From assembly GCF_000243135.2 (NCBI RefSeq), contig NC_019903.1:1464001-1528000 (forward strand): 64,000 nt of DNA, given 5' to 3'. Shown piece after piece: positions 44,651 to 53,789 of the stretch (positions are counted from its first letter, which is position 1; each line of letters opens with the position of its first letter). This DNA is from Desulfitobacterium dichloroeliminans LMG P-21439 (GTDB lineage: Bacteria; Bacillota; Desulfitobacteriia; Desulfitobacteriales; Desulfitobacteriaceae). A program made the position numbers and the translations under genes. The notes under the pieces are model-generated. The model made no database searches, was not told the DNA's origin, and saw only the letters and a list, made by a program, of their open reading frames with translations.

Positions 44651-45592
44651 ATGGACTTAAGTATAGTCATTGTAAACTGGAACTCTGCTGAGCTGTTGTT
44701 GAAATGTTTGATTTCGATGGAAAAGTGGCTTGATGATTTAACCTATGAAGTATTTGTTGTAGATAATTGTTCCAATGAAACTGATATTGCCATGCTAAGG
44801 AATGAAATACAACCCCGGTTTCCTAGGGTTAATATTTCTTATAATACGACGAATATAGGGTTCGGACGGGCTAATAACCAGATTCTACATTGCTGCTCAG
44901 GAAAATACACCTTATTTTTGAATCCGGATACTTGCTTTATCAGCACCGGGATGAGGGAACTGCTGACGACCTTTGAGGAAGATGGCATAGGCTTGGTGAG
45001 TTGTAAGCTGTTAAAGGGTGATCATACAGTACAATTATCTTGTTTTCATTTCCCGCACTTGTGGAGGATCGTAGCAAACTCGTTGTTGTTAAGTAAGCTT
45101 TTACCGGTCACTCGACGAAGAATGTTTAGCTATGGTATCGCAGACCAAACCAAGTCGCTGCGCCCGGACTGGGTACTTGGTGCATTTATGGTGCTACCCA
45201 CAACAGTCATTCGAAGAGTGGGCGGGTTTGACCCCGCTATCTTTATGTATGGGGAAGATATGGAGCTTTGTTACCAAGTGAGAAAAATTGGACTGGAAGT
45301 ATGCTATGTCCCAGATTTTGCGGTTATCCATTATGGCGGTTGTTCTTGGCGTAAAGCGTGGTCAGAGGCTAGAAAAGAGGCTAAGGTACATAAAGCTATT
45401 CTCTATTTTTACCATAAACATCGGAGTAGAGGACTAGGGGCAGCTGTTCGAGTAGTTTTTGCTCTGGGTGCACTTATCAGGATCATCATCTATGCGTTTA
45501 GGTCTATTATACCCAGGGATTTGAAGCAAAGTTCGAAGGAAATAAAAACCCAGTGGTTAATCCTATTAGCCCAGTTTAGAAGTGAATTTTGA
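44651..45592 (+). CDS. Family 2 glycosyltransferase, rhamnosyltransferase-like
   Basis: 313 residues from ATG 44651 (family N-terminus DLSIVIVNWNS). GT-A fold: LFLNPDTCF as the DxD-type segment, then WVLGAFMVLP and GGFDPAIFMYGEDMELCYQVRK, typical of WbbL-like enzymes. It should add a sugar, often rhamnose, to a surface glycan. A strong terminator after it separates it from the rhamnose operon. Confidence 0.85.
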   Translation: MDLSIVIVNWNSAELLLKCLISMEKWLDDLTYEVFVVDNCSNETDIAMLRNEIQPRFPRVNISYNTTNIGFGRANNQILHCCSGKYTLFLNPDTCFISTGMRELLTTFEEDGIGLVSCKLLKGDHTVQLSCFHFPHLWRIVANSLLLSKLLPVTRRRMFSYGIADQTKSLRPDWVLGAFMVLPTTVIRRVGGFDPAIFMYGEDMELCYQVRKIGLEVCYVPDFAVIHYGGCSWRKAWSEARKEAKVHKAILYFYHKHRSRGLGAAVRVVFALGALIRIIIYAFRSIIPRDLKQSSKEIKTQWLILLAQFRSEF

Positions 45593-45604
45593 AGTTGATT
45601 GATG

Positions 45605-45633
45605 AGTAGCCTTAAAGATAGGCTACTTTTTTT
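45605..45633 (+). terminator. Rho-independent terminator
   Basis: AGTAGCCT (45605-45612) and AGGCTACT (45620-45627), then a T-run. Confidence 0.88.
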
Positions 45634-45745
45634 GTGTAATTTTCCGTGTACTAGGTATAGGGTCAAGGGCATAAAATTTAACCATATTAGAATTTCTAGG
45701 ATGGTCCTAGCTATTGTTAGATTAGATAGCTAAGGAGGATATGCT

Positions 45746-46609
45746 GTGAAGGTCATTGTGTGTGGTGCAGGTGGTATGTTGGCAACCGATGTTAGTGCAA
45801 TTTTTAGTCAAAGGGGACATCAAGTAACCAATTTAAGGAGCGAGGATTTAGATATAACCAAGCTCGAAGCAGTCAGGGCCAAGCTTAAGGCGCTACAACC
45901 TGACTTGGTATTCAATGCAGCAGCCTATACCAATGTGGATGAGTGTGAGAGTAAACCTGATCTTGCTTATCAGGTGAATTGCCTTGGCATTCGTAACTTA
46001 GCGATTATTGCTAATGAGTTAAACGCTGCTCTGGTCCATATCAGCACTGACTATGTGTTCGGTGGTCAGGGCAACAAGCCCTATCGGGAATATGATCCGG
46101 TTAATCCGCGAAGTGTTTATGGTAAATCGAAGCTTGATGGGGAATTAATGGTGCGCCAACACTGCAGACGTCATTATATCGTGAGAACTGCCTGGCTGTT
46201 TGGTTATTACGGTAATAACTTTGTACGGACAATGCTTCGTTTGGCAAAGGAGCAAGAATATTTAAGGGTGGTCAACGACCAAAGAGGTAGCCCTACCTAT
46301 ACACGAGATTTGGCGAAAGCTATTGCTGATTTAGTTGATAAGCCCACTTATGGGACGTACCACCTTACCAATAGCGGTAATTGCACTTGGTATACATATA
46401 CTCAAGAAATAATGGAATTGGCTGGGATGAACAATGTCAAAGTAGAGCCTATCACAACCCAGCAGTTAAGCCGTCCGGCAGAACGACCAAGCTATTCAGT
46501 GCTCGACAACTACGTGTGGCGGCTCGATGGTCACCAAGCCTTGCGTCCCTATCGGGAGGCATTGCTAGACTATCTCGAGGAAGAAGGCTTGAGTAGGAGG
46601 GGGGATTGA
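45746..46609 (+). CDS. rfbD: dTDP-4-dehydrorhamnose reductase
   Basis: 287 residues, GTG start with AAGGAGG. NAD(P)-binding GAGGMLATD, then FNAAAYTNVD, HISTDYVFGG and the catalytic YGKSKLDGE (YxxxK). Last step of dTDP-L-rhamnose synthesis. First of four clustered rhamnose genes. Confidence 0.9.
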   Translation: MKVIVCGAGGMLATDVSAIFSQRGHQVTNLRSEDLDITKLEAVRAKLKALQPDLVFNAAAYTNVDECESKPDLAYQVNCLGIRNLAIIANELNAALVHISTDYVFGGQGNKPYREYDPVNPRSVYGKSKLDGELMVRQHCRRHYIVRTAWLFGYYGNNFVRTMLRLAKEQEYLRVVNDQRGSPTYTRDLAKAIADLVDKPTYGTYHLTNSGNCTWYTYTQEIMELAGMNNVKVEPITTQQLSRPAERPSYSVLDNYVWRLDGHQALRPYREALLDYLEEEGLSRRGD

Positions 46610-46610
46610 T

Positions 46611-47360
46611 ATGAAAGGTGTGGTTTTGGCCGGGGGGACGGGATCGAGAATCTTTCCCTTAACGAAGGTGACGAATAAGCATTTGTTGCCGGTTGGTAAA
46701 TGTCCCATGATTTATTATCCAATAGCTAAGCTGAAAGAGGCAGGGATAACCGAAATTCTAATTGTTACCGGTAGGGAACATATGGGGGAAGTCGTCAATC
46801 TACTGGGAAGTGGCAATGATTTAGGCTTAAACTTTACTTTTAAAGTACAAGATCAAGCGGGGGGAATTGCCCAAGCTTTGAGTTTGGCGGAAGATTTTGC
46901 AGGTCAGGAAGCAGTGACCGTGATCTTGGGCGACAACGTTTTTGAGGAAAGCCTCCGGGATTATGTAACGGAATTTCAGGGACAAGGACAGGGCGCGAAG
47001 ATTTTGCTGCAGAGGGTGGACGATCCTGGAAGATATGGGGTGGCCGAATTAGATGAGAATAATAAGGTCCTAGCCATTGAGGAAAAGCCGACGACACCGA
47101 AAAGCAATTTTTGTGTCACCGGAATCTATATGTTCGATGCTGAGGTGTATAGCATTGTGAAAACCTTAAAGCCATCAAAGCGTGGAGAGTTGGAAATAAC
47201 TGACGTGAATAATGCCTACATTCAAGCGGGCAGCCTGTCTGCGGATATTATTTCGGGTTGGTGGATTGATGCAGGGACCTTCGGTTCATTAAAAACTGCA
47301 CACGACCTTGTGTATGCTGGAAAGCTAGATGATCAAGTTCTCAAGATATTAGAAGCTTAA
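46611..47360 (+). CDS. rfbA: Glucose-1-phosphate thymidylyltransferase
   Basis: 249 residues, 1 bp after rfbD. Opens with the nucleotidyltransferase signature GVVLAGGTGSRIFPLT, with ILGDNVF and the later GWWIDAGTFGSL. Makes dTDP-glucose. It is shorter than the E. coli enzyme (about 290), as in the short RmlA group. Confidence 0.9.
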   Translation: MKGVVLAGGTGSRIFPLTKVTNKHLLPVGKCPMIYYPIAKLKEAGITEILIVTGREHMGEVVNLLGSGNDLGLNFTFKVQDQAGGIAQALSLAEDFAGQEAVTVILGDNVFEESLRDYVTEFQGQGQGAKILLQRVDDPGRYGVAELDENNKVLAIEEKPTTPKSNFCVTGIYMFDAEVYSIVKTLKPSKRGELEITDVNNAYIQAGSLSADIISGWWIDAGTFGSLKTAHDLVYAGKLDDQVLKILEA

Positions 47361-47418
47361 ACTTTGGAAAAAGAGATGTGAATTTATACTACTTGAACTA
47401 AAGTTAGGGGTTGAGGCA

Positions 47419-48429
47419 GTGCGGCGCATTTTAGTCACGGGTGGAGCAGGTTTCATTGGGAGTAACTTTATCCAATTTATATTACAGACCTATGATGATT
47501 GGCACATCGTCAATTTAGATGCACTAACCTACGCCGGTAATCTGGAAAATCTTAAATCTGTTGAACGGCACCCTAATTACAAGTTTATCAAAGGCAGTAT
47601 CACCGATTATGACTTACTAGAATCCATAGCCCAACGAGGATTGGATGGGATAATCAATTTCGCAGCGGAATCTCATGTGGATCGGAGTATCAAAGATCCA
47701 GGGGTATTTGTGGAAACCAATATTATGGGAACGCAAAGATTGCTTGAGATAGTCCGTAAGTACAAGGTGGGCAGGTTTTTACAAGTTTCAACAGATGAAG
47801 TCTATGGCAGTTTAGGTGATAGTGGATTTTTTACGGAGGCAACGCCACTTAAGCCGAACAGTCCTTATGCAGCGAGTAAGGCAAGTGCAGATTTGTTAGT
47901 TCGCGCTTACCATGAAACCTTTGGTATGGATGTGGTGATAACACGCTGCTCCAATAACTATGGACCCTATCAGTTTCCGGAAAAGCTTATCCCCTTGATT
48001 ATTTCTAATGCCTTAGATGACAAGTCGCTACCGGTGTATGGCGATGGCTTAAATATCCGCGATTGGTTACACGTTATCGACCACTGTTCGGCTATAGCTT
48101 TGGCCTTTTTGAAAGGGCAAAGTGGTGAGGTTTATAATATCGGTGGAAATAACGAAAGAGCCAATATTGAGGTTGTTAAAAGCATTCTAAGTCTACTTGC
48201 TAAGCCCGAGTCCTTGATTAACAATGTTAAGGATCGACTTGGGCACGACAGACGCTATGCCATTGATGCCTCCAAAATAAGGACTGAACTGGGGTGGCAG
48301 CCCGAATACTGCTTTGAGACCGGTATCAGAGAAACGGTAGAATGGTACTGCCATAACCGTGTTTGGTGGGAGAAAATCCGATCGGGTCAATATCGAGATT
48401 ATTATTCCAAAATGTATGCCAAGGGTTAG
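47419..48429 (+). CDS. rfbB: dTDP-glucose 4,6-dehydratase
   Basis: 336 residues, GTG start. TGGAGFIGSNF NAD motif, FAAESHVDRSI, STDEVYGSLG and YAASKASADLLVRAY (YxxxK). Second step of dTDP-rhamnose synthesis. 13 bp before the RfbC-like gene. Confidence 0.93.
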   Translation: MRRILVTGGAGFIGSNFIQFILQTYDDWHIVNLDALTYAGNLENLKSVERHPNYKFIKGSITDYDLLESIAQRGLDGIINFAAESHVDRSIKDPGVFVETNIMGTQRLLEIVRKYKVGRFLQVSTDEVYGSLGDSGFFTEATPLKPNSPYAASKASADLLVRAYHETFGMDVVITRCSNNYGPYQFPEKLIPLIISNALDDKSLPVYGDGLNIRDWLHVIDHCSAIALAFLKGQSGEVYNIGGNNERANIEVVKSILSLLAKPESLINNVKDRLGHDRRYAIDASKIRTELGWQPEYCFETGIRETVEWYCHNRVWWEKIRSGQYRDYYSKMYAKG

Positions 48430-48442
48430 GGGGGACTCGAAA

Positions 48443-48904
48443 ATGATTACAATTGAAGGTGTAGTAACAAAGCGATTAGTCAAACATTGTGATGACCGTG
48501 GGTTTTTTACGGAAATTCTCCGTGACGACGATGAACTCTTAGCGCGTTTTGGTCAGGCATCCCTTTCCATGTCTTATCCAGGCGTTATTAAGGCCTTTCA
48601 TTATCACGAACGGCAGGACGATTTGTGGTTTTTCCCTGTGGGTAACGCCCAGGTTGTTTTGTACGACTTGCGAGAGACCTCGCCAACTAAGGGTGTAACC
48701 AATGTGTTTTATATGGGGGAGACCAATCCATTACTTTTAGTTATTCCTAAGGGAGTTGCCCATGGTTATCGGGTTTTAGGATCTAATCCTCTAATCATTA
48801 CCTACTTCACCACCGAGTCTTACAATCCAGCCAGCCCTGATGAACGAAGACTGGCTTGGAATGATGAGAGTATTAACTTTGATTGGATAACCGAGAATCG
48901 TTAA
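48443..48904 (+). CDS. dTDP-4-dehydrorhamnose 3,5-epimerase-like protein
   Basis: 153 residues from ATG 48443. A cupin with DDRGFFTEILR, the KAFHYHERQDDLWFFPVGNAQVVLYDLR block, and PKGVAHGYRVL. It is RmlC-like but shorter and with His-Tyr-His changes against the usual HxQ pattern, as in a subgroup of dTDP-sugar isomerases/epimerases. Very likely completes the rhamnose pathway, since rfbA, B and D surround it. A relic copy lies at 52.8 kb. Confidence 0.8.
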   Translation: MITIEGVVTKRLVKHCDDRGFFTEILRDDDELLARFGQASLSMSYPGVIKAFHYHERQDDLWFFPVGNAQVVLYDLRETSPTKGVTNVFYMGETNPLLLVIPKGVAHGYRVLGSNPLIITYFTTESYNPASPDERRLAWNDESINFDWITENR

Positions 48905-48961
48905 GGCTTCGTGTAAAACGATATCATGGGGAAAAGTTAAGAAGGCGGGAGTAGATGCTAT

Positions 48962-50149
48962 TTGAGTAATAGTTTCTTATCTAATCAAGAATTTAACAAC
49001 TCAATTGAGTTATCGATTTTAATGCCTTGTCTTAATGAAGCAGAAACAATTGCGGTCTGTATTGAAAAGGCACATTCTTTTCTTAAAGTGAACAAAATAA
49101 TTGGCGAAGTAGTTATAGCAGACAATGGCAGCACCGATGGTTCACAAAGAATTGCTGAAGCTAACGGAGCCAGAGTTATTCACGTAAAAGAACGAGGCTA
49201 CGGCAGTGCACTCATTGATGGTATTAAAGCTACCTACGGTAAATATATAATAATGGGCGATGCCGATGACAGCTATGACTTTACAGCCTTAACACCCTTT
49301 GTAGAAAAACTTAGAGAGGGTTATGACCTTGTCATGGGTAACCGGTTTAGAGGTGGAATAAAGCCTGGAGCTATGCCTCCCCTTCACCGTTATCTTGGTA
49401 ACCCAGTTTTATCTGGGATTGGTCGTCTGTTTTTCCCAAGCGCAATCGGTGATTTTCACTGCGGTCTAAGGGGGTTTAATAGGGAAGCGATGATCAAGCT
49501 GAACTTAAAAACCACCGGTATGGAATTTGCCAGTGAAATGGTGGTTAAGTCAACGTTACATAAACTTCGTATCTCTGAGGTGCCAACCACTTTATCCCCG
49601 GATGGCCGTACACGGCCACCTCATCTTCGGAGCTGGCGAGATGGGTGGCGTCATCTGCGTTTTTTGTTAATATTCAGCCCCAGATGGTTATTCCTCTATC
49701 CAGGTTTACTTTTACTACTGGTTGGTTTAGTTTGCCTGCTGGCTCTAATCCCCGGGCCCCAAACCTTGGGTGGAGTAACCTTTGATATTCATACTATGCT
49801 CTATGCATCAATGGCCATAATAGTCGGCTTTCAATGTGTAGCTTTCGCCATATTTTCTAAGGTCTTCGCTATTAATAATAAGATATTCCCAAGCGATAAG
49901 CGTCTTGAATCTGCTCTTAGCAAGATCACTCTTGAACGCGGGATTGTGCTCGGTTTATTATTATTCCTCATGAGCCTTATGGGTTCTATCAACGCTGTTA
50001 TGGCTTGGGGAAAAACATCGTTCAGCTCCTTGGTTCCTAGCATAACTATGCGGATCGCGATTCCCTCAGTTACCTTAATCGTTGTAGGAATACAGGTGTT
50101 TTTTAATAGCTTCTTTCTTACTTTTTTGGCCTCCCAAAAGGATGAGTAA
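48962..50149 (+). CDS. Polyprenol-phosphate glycosyltransferase (DPM/GtrB-like)
   Basis: 395 residues, TTG start. N-terminal GT2 domain (ILMPCLNEAETIAVCI, ADNGSTDGS, MGDADDSYDF) followed by four C-terminal membrane helices (about 240-395). It probably moves a sugar to undecaprenyl phosphate. The GtrA-like gene overlaps by 8 bp, the usual GtrA/GtrB pairing. Confidence 0.87.
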   Translation: MSNSFLSNQEFNNSIELSILMPCLNEAETIAVCIEKAHSFLKVNKIIGEVVIADNGSTDGSQRIAEANGARVIHVKERGYGSALIDGIKATYGKYIIMGDADDSYDFTALTPFVEKLREGYDLVMGNRFRGGIKPGAMPPLHRYLGNPVLSGIGRLFFPSAIGDFHCGLRGFNREAMIKLNLKTTGMEFASEMVVKSTLHKLRISEVPTTLSPDGRTRPPHLRSWRDGWRHLRFLLIFSPRWLFLYPGLLLLLVGLVCLLALIPGPQTLGGVTFDIHTMLYASMAIIVGFQCVAFAIFSKVFAINNKIFPSDKRLESALSKITLERGIVLGLLLFLMSLMGSINAVMAWGKTSFSSLVPSITMRIAIPSVTLIVVGIQVFFNSFFLTFLASQKDE

Positions 50150-50567
50150 TAAATCTTCGCTGCATAATTATAAACGGTATTTACTTGTCGGAGGTTTTGT
50201 AGGGCTTGTTACTGTTGCCCTACGCCATGGGATCAATAGACTTCTACTCGATAGGCCAAGTGACTACTTGCTTTCCATAGCACTTGCGTACGCTTGTGGC
50301 ATCCTATTAAGCTTTTTACTGAATAGAACGTTTACATTCAAGTCAACGGGTAAAGAGGGTAGCTGGCGAAAATTCCCTCCGTTTATAATTGTGGCATTAA
50401 TAGGTGCGGTCTCAACGTCTCTCCTTTCTATTGCAGTTCGCTATGGCTTGAAATTTGACTGGATTTTTGGCGAATTCGGTGCAACTCTTGCTTTTGCCCT
50501 AGCCACTTTTGCTTCATCGGTTATAACGTATAGTTTAAATTCTCGTTTTGTTTTCTTCCGTATGTAA
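50142..50567 (+). CDS. GtrA-family membrane protein (lipid-linked sugar flippase)
   Basis: 141 residues, four membrane helices, with YLLVGGFVGLVTV and LLSFLLNRTFTFKS, hallmarks of GtrA. Thought to flip the lipid-linked sugar made by the overlapping glycosyltransferase. Confidence 0.85.
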   Translation: MSNKSSLHNYKRYLLVGGFVGLVTVALRHGINRLLLDRPSDYLLSIALAYACGILLSFLLNRTFTFKSTGKEGSWRKFPPFIIVALIGAVSTSLLSIAVRYGLKFDWIFGEFGATLAFALATFASSVITYSLNSRFVFFRM

Positions 50568-50601
50568 GGTAATCTTATCCGGAGATTTTTCCGATGACTA
50601 C

Positions 50602-50719
50602 CAGCCGTAAGACTCCCAGCTTCTATAAGTGGGAGATAACGGCTGCTACGTCCCTGGATAAGTTCTTCTAAGCTTCAGATGGAGTAAGTATTTATCTTAG
50701 GCAAACTCCACCTGAAGCT
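50602..50719. repeat. Two large inverted repeats between the GtrA gene and the membrane protein
   Basis: First: CAGCCGT (50602-50608) with ACGGCTG (50639-50645), inner CTCCCA with TGGGAG. Second: AGCTTCAGATGGAGT (50671-50685) with ACTCCACCTGAAGCT (50705-50719), one mismatch. No long T-run. They may be transcript-processing or attenuation structures. Confidence 0.7.
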
Positions 50720-50745
50720 AAGAATCACTTGATGGAGGGGGTATT

Positions 50746-52725
50746 TTGTCCAAAAAATATAAAGAGATACCCCAGTGGGTATGGATCAGCTTCTTTGTTT
50801 TGGCCTTAGGGAAAATTGCCTTAACCAATAGTCAACCAGTCTTTGCCATTGGATGGAACAGTCATGATGATAAGCTCTTTTTAAGTTTGGCTGACAGTCT
50901 GCTCCATGGACAATGGTTAGGAGATTATAACAATCTCACCTTAGCTAAGGGATCCTTCTATCCCATATGGATTGCCTTGAACTCTTTATTAGGCATGCCT
51001 CTATTGACATCCCAACAATTACTGTATGCTTTTTCCTGCCTTATGTTTGTACTTGCCCTGCGTCCATTAAAGCTAAAACCGATGATCCTACTGCTGGTTT
51101 ATGCCCTGCTGCTTTTTAATCCTATAAGCTACGCCAATGGCCCATCAACCCGGGTCATACGCGAGGGTATTTACGCTTCAGAAACATTACTTGTCGTTGC
51201 TGGTTTTATGGCTTTGTTTTTAAGGTGGAACTGGGAAATGAAATCCGTTGTCCGTTGGTCTATGATCAGTGGGTTTTCCTTAGCCGCATTATGGATAACG
51301 AGAGAAGAAGGAATCTGGATTCTACCCACCGTATTTTTCTTAACGGTCGTACCCGCATTTTGGATATTTAAGAACCGCTTAGAAAATAGGTTTAAGCGAT
51401 TGGCTTTGTTAGCCCTCCCGTTTGGTCTACTGATCATAAGTATTTCATTGATTTCAGCCCTTAATTTTTATCATTATGGTATTTTCACTCCAGTCGAATA
51501 TAAACAGAAGGATTTTCTTTCGGCTTACGGAGCCTTGACTAGGGTAAAACATAACTCTTGGCAGCCGGATATTCCTGTACCGGCAGAAACCCGAATGCGA
51601 ATATATAAGGTCAGTCCGGCTTTTGCTGAACTGAAACCCTATCTTGAAGGAGATATCGGGAAAGCTTGGAGTTCCAATAGTGTGTTCTGGCGCCCTGCTA
51701 CTGAAGAGTGGGTAGCGGATCAACAGAACCTTGAAATAAGTGGTGGCTGGTTTATGTGGGCCTTGCGCGATGCTGCAGCAGCAGCAGGGCATTATACCTC
51801 CGGCGAAGCTGCAGCCACTTATTATCGCAGGTTAGCGTCAGAGGTTAACACGGCTATTGCCCAAGGAAAACTAGAAGCAGCAAGGGGAGTTAAGGCTACG
51901 ATGACACCCCTTTGGCATAAGGAATATTTAAGCCCTTTACTCAAGGCCATGGCTAAGTCAGCGGTTTTTATGATTAATTTTAGGGAATTTGACCCGAGGC
52001 CTAGTTATAGTATAGGCAATGATAGTCAGCTGGCTTTATTTCGGGATATAACTCGGGATAAGCTATCACAAAGTCCAAAAATGCGTGTAACGGGATGGGC
52101 TGTAAATAGTGAATCGCCTCTTGATATAACCATTCATACGGCTGATGGCAAAATATTGGATTCAAGCATCCAACGTGAGCAGAGTCCTGATGTATACCCA
52201 CATTTCCAAAGCTTACCTTGGGCAAGTGAAGCCCGATTTTCTATCACCACCACAAAATTGACGGGTGAAAACCTCTATCTATCTCTAAAAAACAATCATG
52301 GTTCCGTGGAAAAGATTCCTTTAGACGGAGCTATCAAGAGATTTCAATCCGCGAAGACTCAAGGGAATATCGAAGCCGTGAGCACCGTAACCAATAATTC
52401 GCTAGCACAAAATTTAGGGATCAGGTATTTAGAAAGTATAGGTAGAATTTATGGTTTAATTTTACCTCCTTTCGTGATCTTAAGTTTAGTCTATTATTTT
52501 ATATTTAGCCTAAAAATGTTTAGGAGTCTTAATAACTTTATGATTTGGGTCATTTCTTCGGCTATTCTTGGGGCAATCTTTATCAGGATTTTTATAGTTT
52601 CTTTTATCCATGTTAGTTCATTTCCCGGAGTTAACACCCTTTATCTATCGCCAGCCTATCCCCTGATGTTAGCCTTTGTTAGTGTTATGATGAGTAAAAT
52701 TACCAACAGCCTTGGTAGGCTTTAA
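50746..52725 (+). CDS. Multi-pass membrane protein, possible GT-C glycosyltransferase
   Basis: 659 residues, TTG start with GGAGGGGG. At least nine hydrophobic helices in the first 240 residues and the last 100, around a large outer loop (about 245-560). The early acidic HDDKLFLSLADSLLHG and GSFYPIW resemble GT-C enzymes that use polyprenol sugars. Family not firmly recognised. Likely uses the lipid-linked sugar supplied by the GtrA/GtrB pair to decorate the glycan (inference from location). Confidence 0.55.
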   Translation: MSKKYKEIPQWVWISFFVLALGKIALTNSQPVFAIGWNSHDDKLFLSLADSLLHGQWLGDYNNLTLAKGSFYPIWIALNSLLGMPLLTSQQLLYAFSCLMFVLALRPLKLKPMILLLVYALLLFNPISYANGPSTRVIREGIYASETLLVVAGFMALFLRWNWEMKSVVRWSMISGFSLAALWITREEGIWILPTVFFLTVVPAFWIFKNRLENRFKRLALLALPFGLLIISISLISALNFYHYGIFTPVEYKQKDFLSAYGALTRVKHNSWQPDIPVPAETRMRIYKVSPAFAELKPYLEGDIGKAWSSNSVFWRPATEEWVADQQNLEISGGWFMWALRDAAAAAGHYTSGEAAATYYRRLASEVNTAIAQGKLEAARGVKATMTPLWHKEYLSPLLKAMAKSAVFMINFREFDPRPSYSIGNDSQLALFRDITRDKLSQSPKMRVTGWAVNSESPLDITIHTADGKILDSSIQREQSPDVYPHFQSLPWASEARFSITTTKLTGENLYLSLKNNHGSVEKIPLDGAIKRFQSAKTQGNIEAVSTVTNNSLAQNLGIRYLESIGRIYGLILPPFVILSLVYYFIFSLKMFRSLNNFMIWVISSAILGAIFIRIFIVSFIHVSSFPGVNTLYLSPAYPLMLAFVSVMMSKITNSLGRL

Positions 52726-52820
52726 ACAGGATCATTTGGAAATTTAATAATATGTATTAATGTTCCCATAGACGGATGTTCTAAAGGAGCTTTCTATTTC
52801 ACAGTTGGTATATTCAAATG

Positions 52821-52899
52821 CTAAGGGTTAGGGGGACTCGAAAATGGTTAGAATTGAAGGTGTACCTTTTATGATCACGAACGGCAGGACGATTTGTGG
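52821..52899 (+). pseudogene. Relic of the RfbC-like gene
   Basis: 52821-52869 matches the start of the gene at 48443 including its ribosome region (CTAAGGGTTAGGGGGACTCG, ATG, six codons); then 52866-52899 matches about 48594-48629. About 126 bp of the gene are missing between. No open frame remains. Confidence 0.85.
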
Positions 52900-52934
52900 A
52901 TTCCTATAAAAGTATAGGGGAGTTTAGCATCTGA

Positions 52935-53789
52935 ATGAGCGAGATTAGAGCAGATATAACTCTAGGCGAAAAAAAGCGGAGCCTTTGGAATCCCAGTTCA
53001 ATGGTCGCAAGCCTATGGCAGAACCGTGAGCTAATTAAGCAATTTGTTAAACGTGAAGTGATAGGCCGCTACAAGGGGTCTTATTTGGGTTTGTTTTGGT
53101 CCTTTCTCAACCCACTATTTATGCTTGCTGTGTATTCCTTCGTGTTTAGCGTGGTGTTCGAGGCTAAGTGGGGAATAGGAACAGGAAGTAAAATAGAATT
53201 TGCTTTAGTGCTTTTTTGTGGTTTAACTACCTTCAATATTTTTGCCGAAGTTATCTCGCGTGCACCGAATTTAATCGTTTCCAATGTAAACTATGTCAAA
53301 AAAGTCGTTTTTCCTCTGGAGATTTTACCCATAGTCGTTTTAGGCTCTGCCTTAGTACAAGCTGCAATCAGCTTAGTGCTGCTAGTCAGTGCCTTGGTTG
53401 TTTTCATGGGGATATTTCATTGGACGATGCTTCTGCTTCCGCTGGTGCTATTACCGCAATTATTATTAGTTTTAGGGGCTGGCTGGTTTCTAGCCTCTTT
53501 AGGCATCTTTTTGCGGGATATTGGTCACGTGATTATGATCATAGTTCAAGTATTGATGTTTATGACCCCCATCTTTTATCCCATTACCGCTGTGCCTGAA
53601 AAGTTGCGCTGGATGTTTGAAATAAGTCCGATCTACCATGTGGTGGATGATATGCGTCGTATATTTATCTGGGGTCAGCTGCCTAGCTGGAATTGGCTGA
53701 TCCTTAATATTTTGCTTAGTAGTTGTATAGCAATTTTGGGCTACGTTTGGTTCCAAAGAACACGAGGTGGATTCGCAGATGTTCTCTGA
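52935..53789 (+). CDS. ABC-2 polysaccharide export permease (Wzm/TagG-like)
   Basis: 284 residues with six membrane helices. FVKREVIGRYKGSYLGLFWSFLNPLFMLAVYSFVFSVVF is the classical start of this family, and PIFYPITAVPEKLRWMFEISPIYHVVDDMRR the C-terminal mark. With the Wzt-like ATPase it exports a complete lipid-linked glycan across the membrane. Overlaps it by 11 bp. Confidence 0.92.
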   Translation: MSEIRADITLGEKKRSLWNPSSMVASLWQNRELIKQFVKREVIGRYKGSYLGLFWSFLNPLFMLAVYSFVFSVVFEAKWGIGTGSKIEFALVLFCGLTTFNIFAEVISRAPNLIVSNVNYVKKVVFPLEILPIVVLGSALVQAAISLVLLVSALVVFMGIFHWTMLLLPLVLLPQLLLVLGAGWFLASLGIFLRDIGHVIMIIVQVLMFMTPIFYPITAVPEKLRWMFEISPIYHVVDDMRRIFIWGQLPSWNWLILNILLSSCIAILGYVWFQRTRGGFADVL

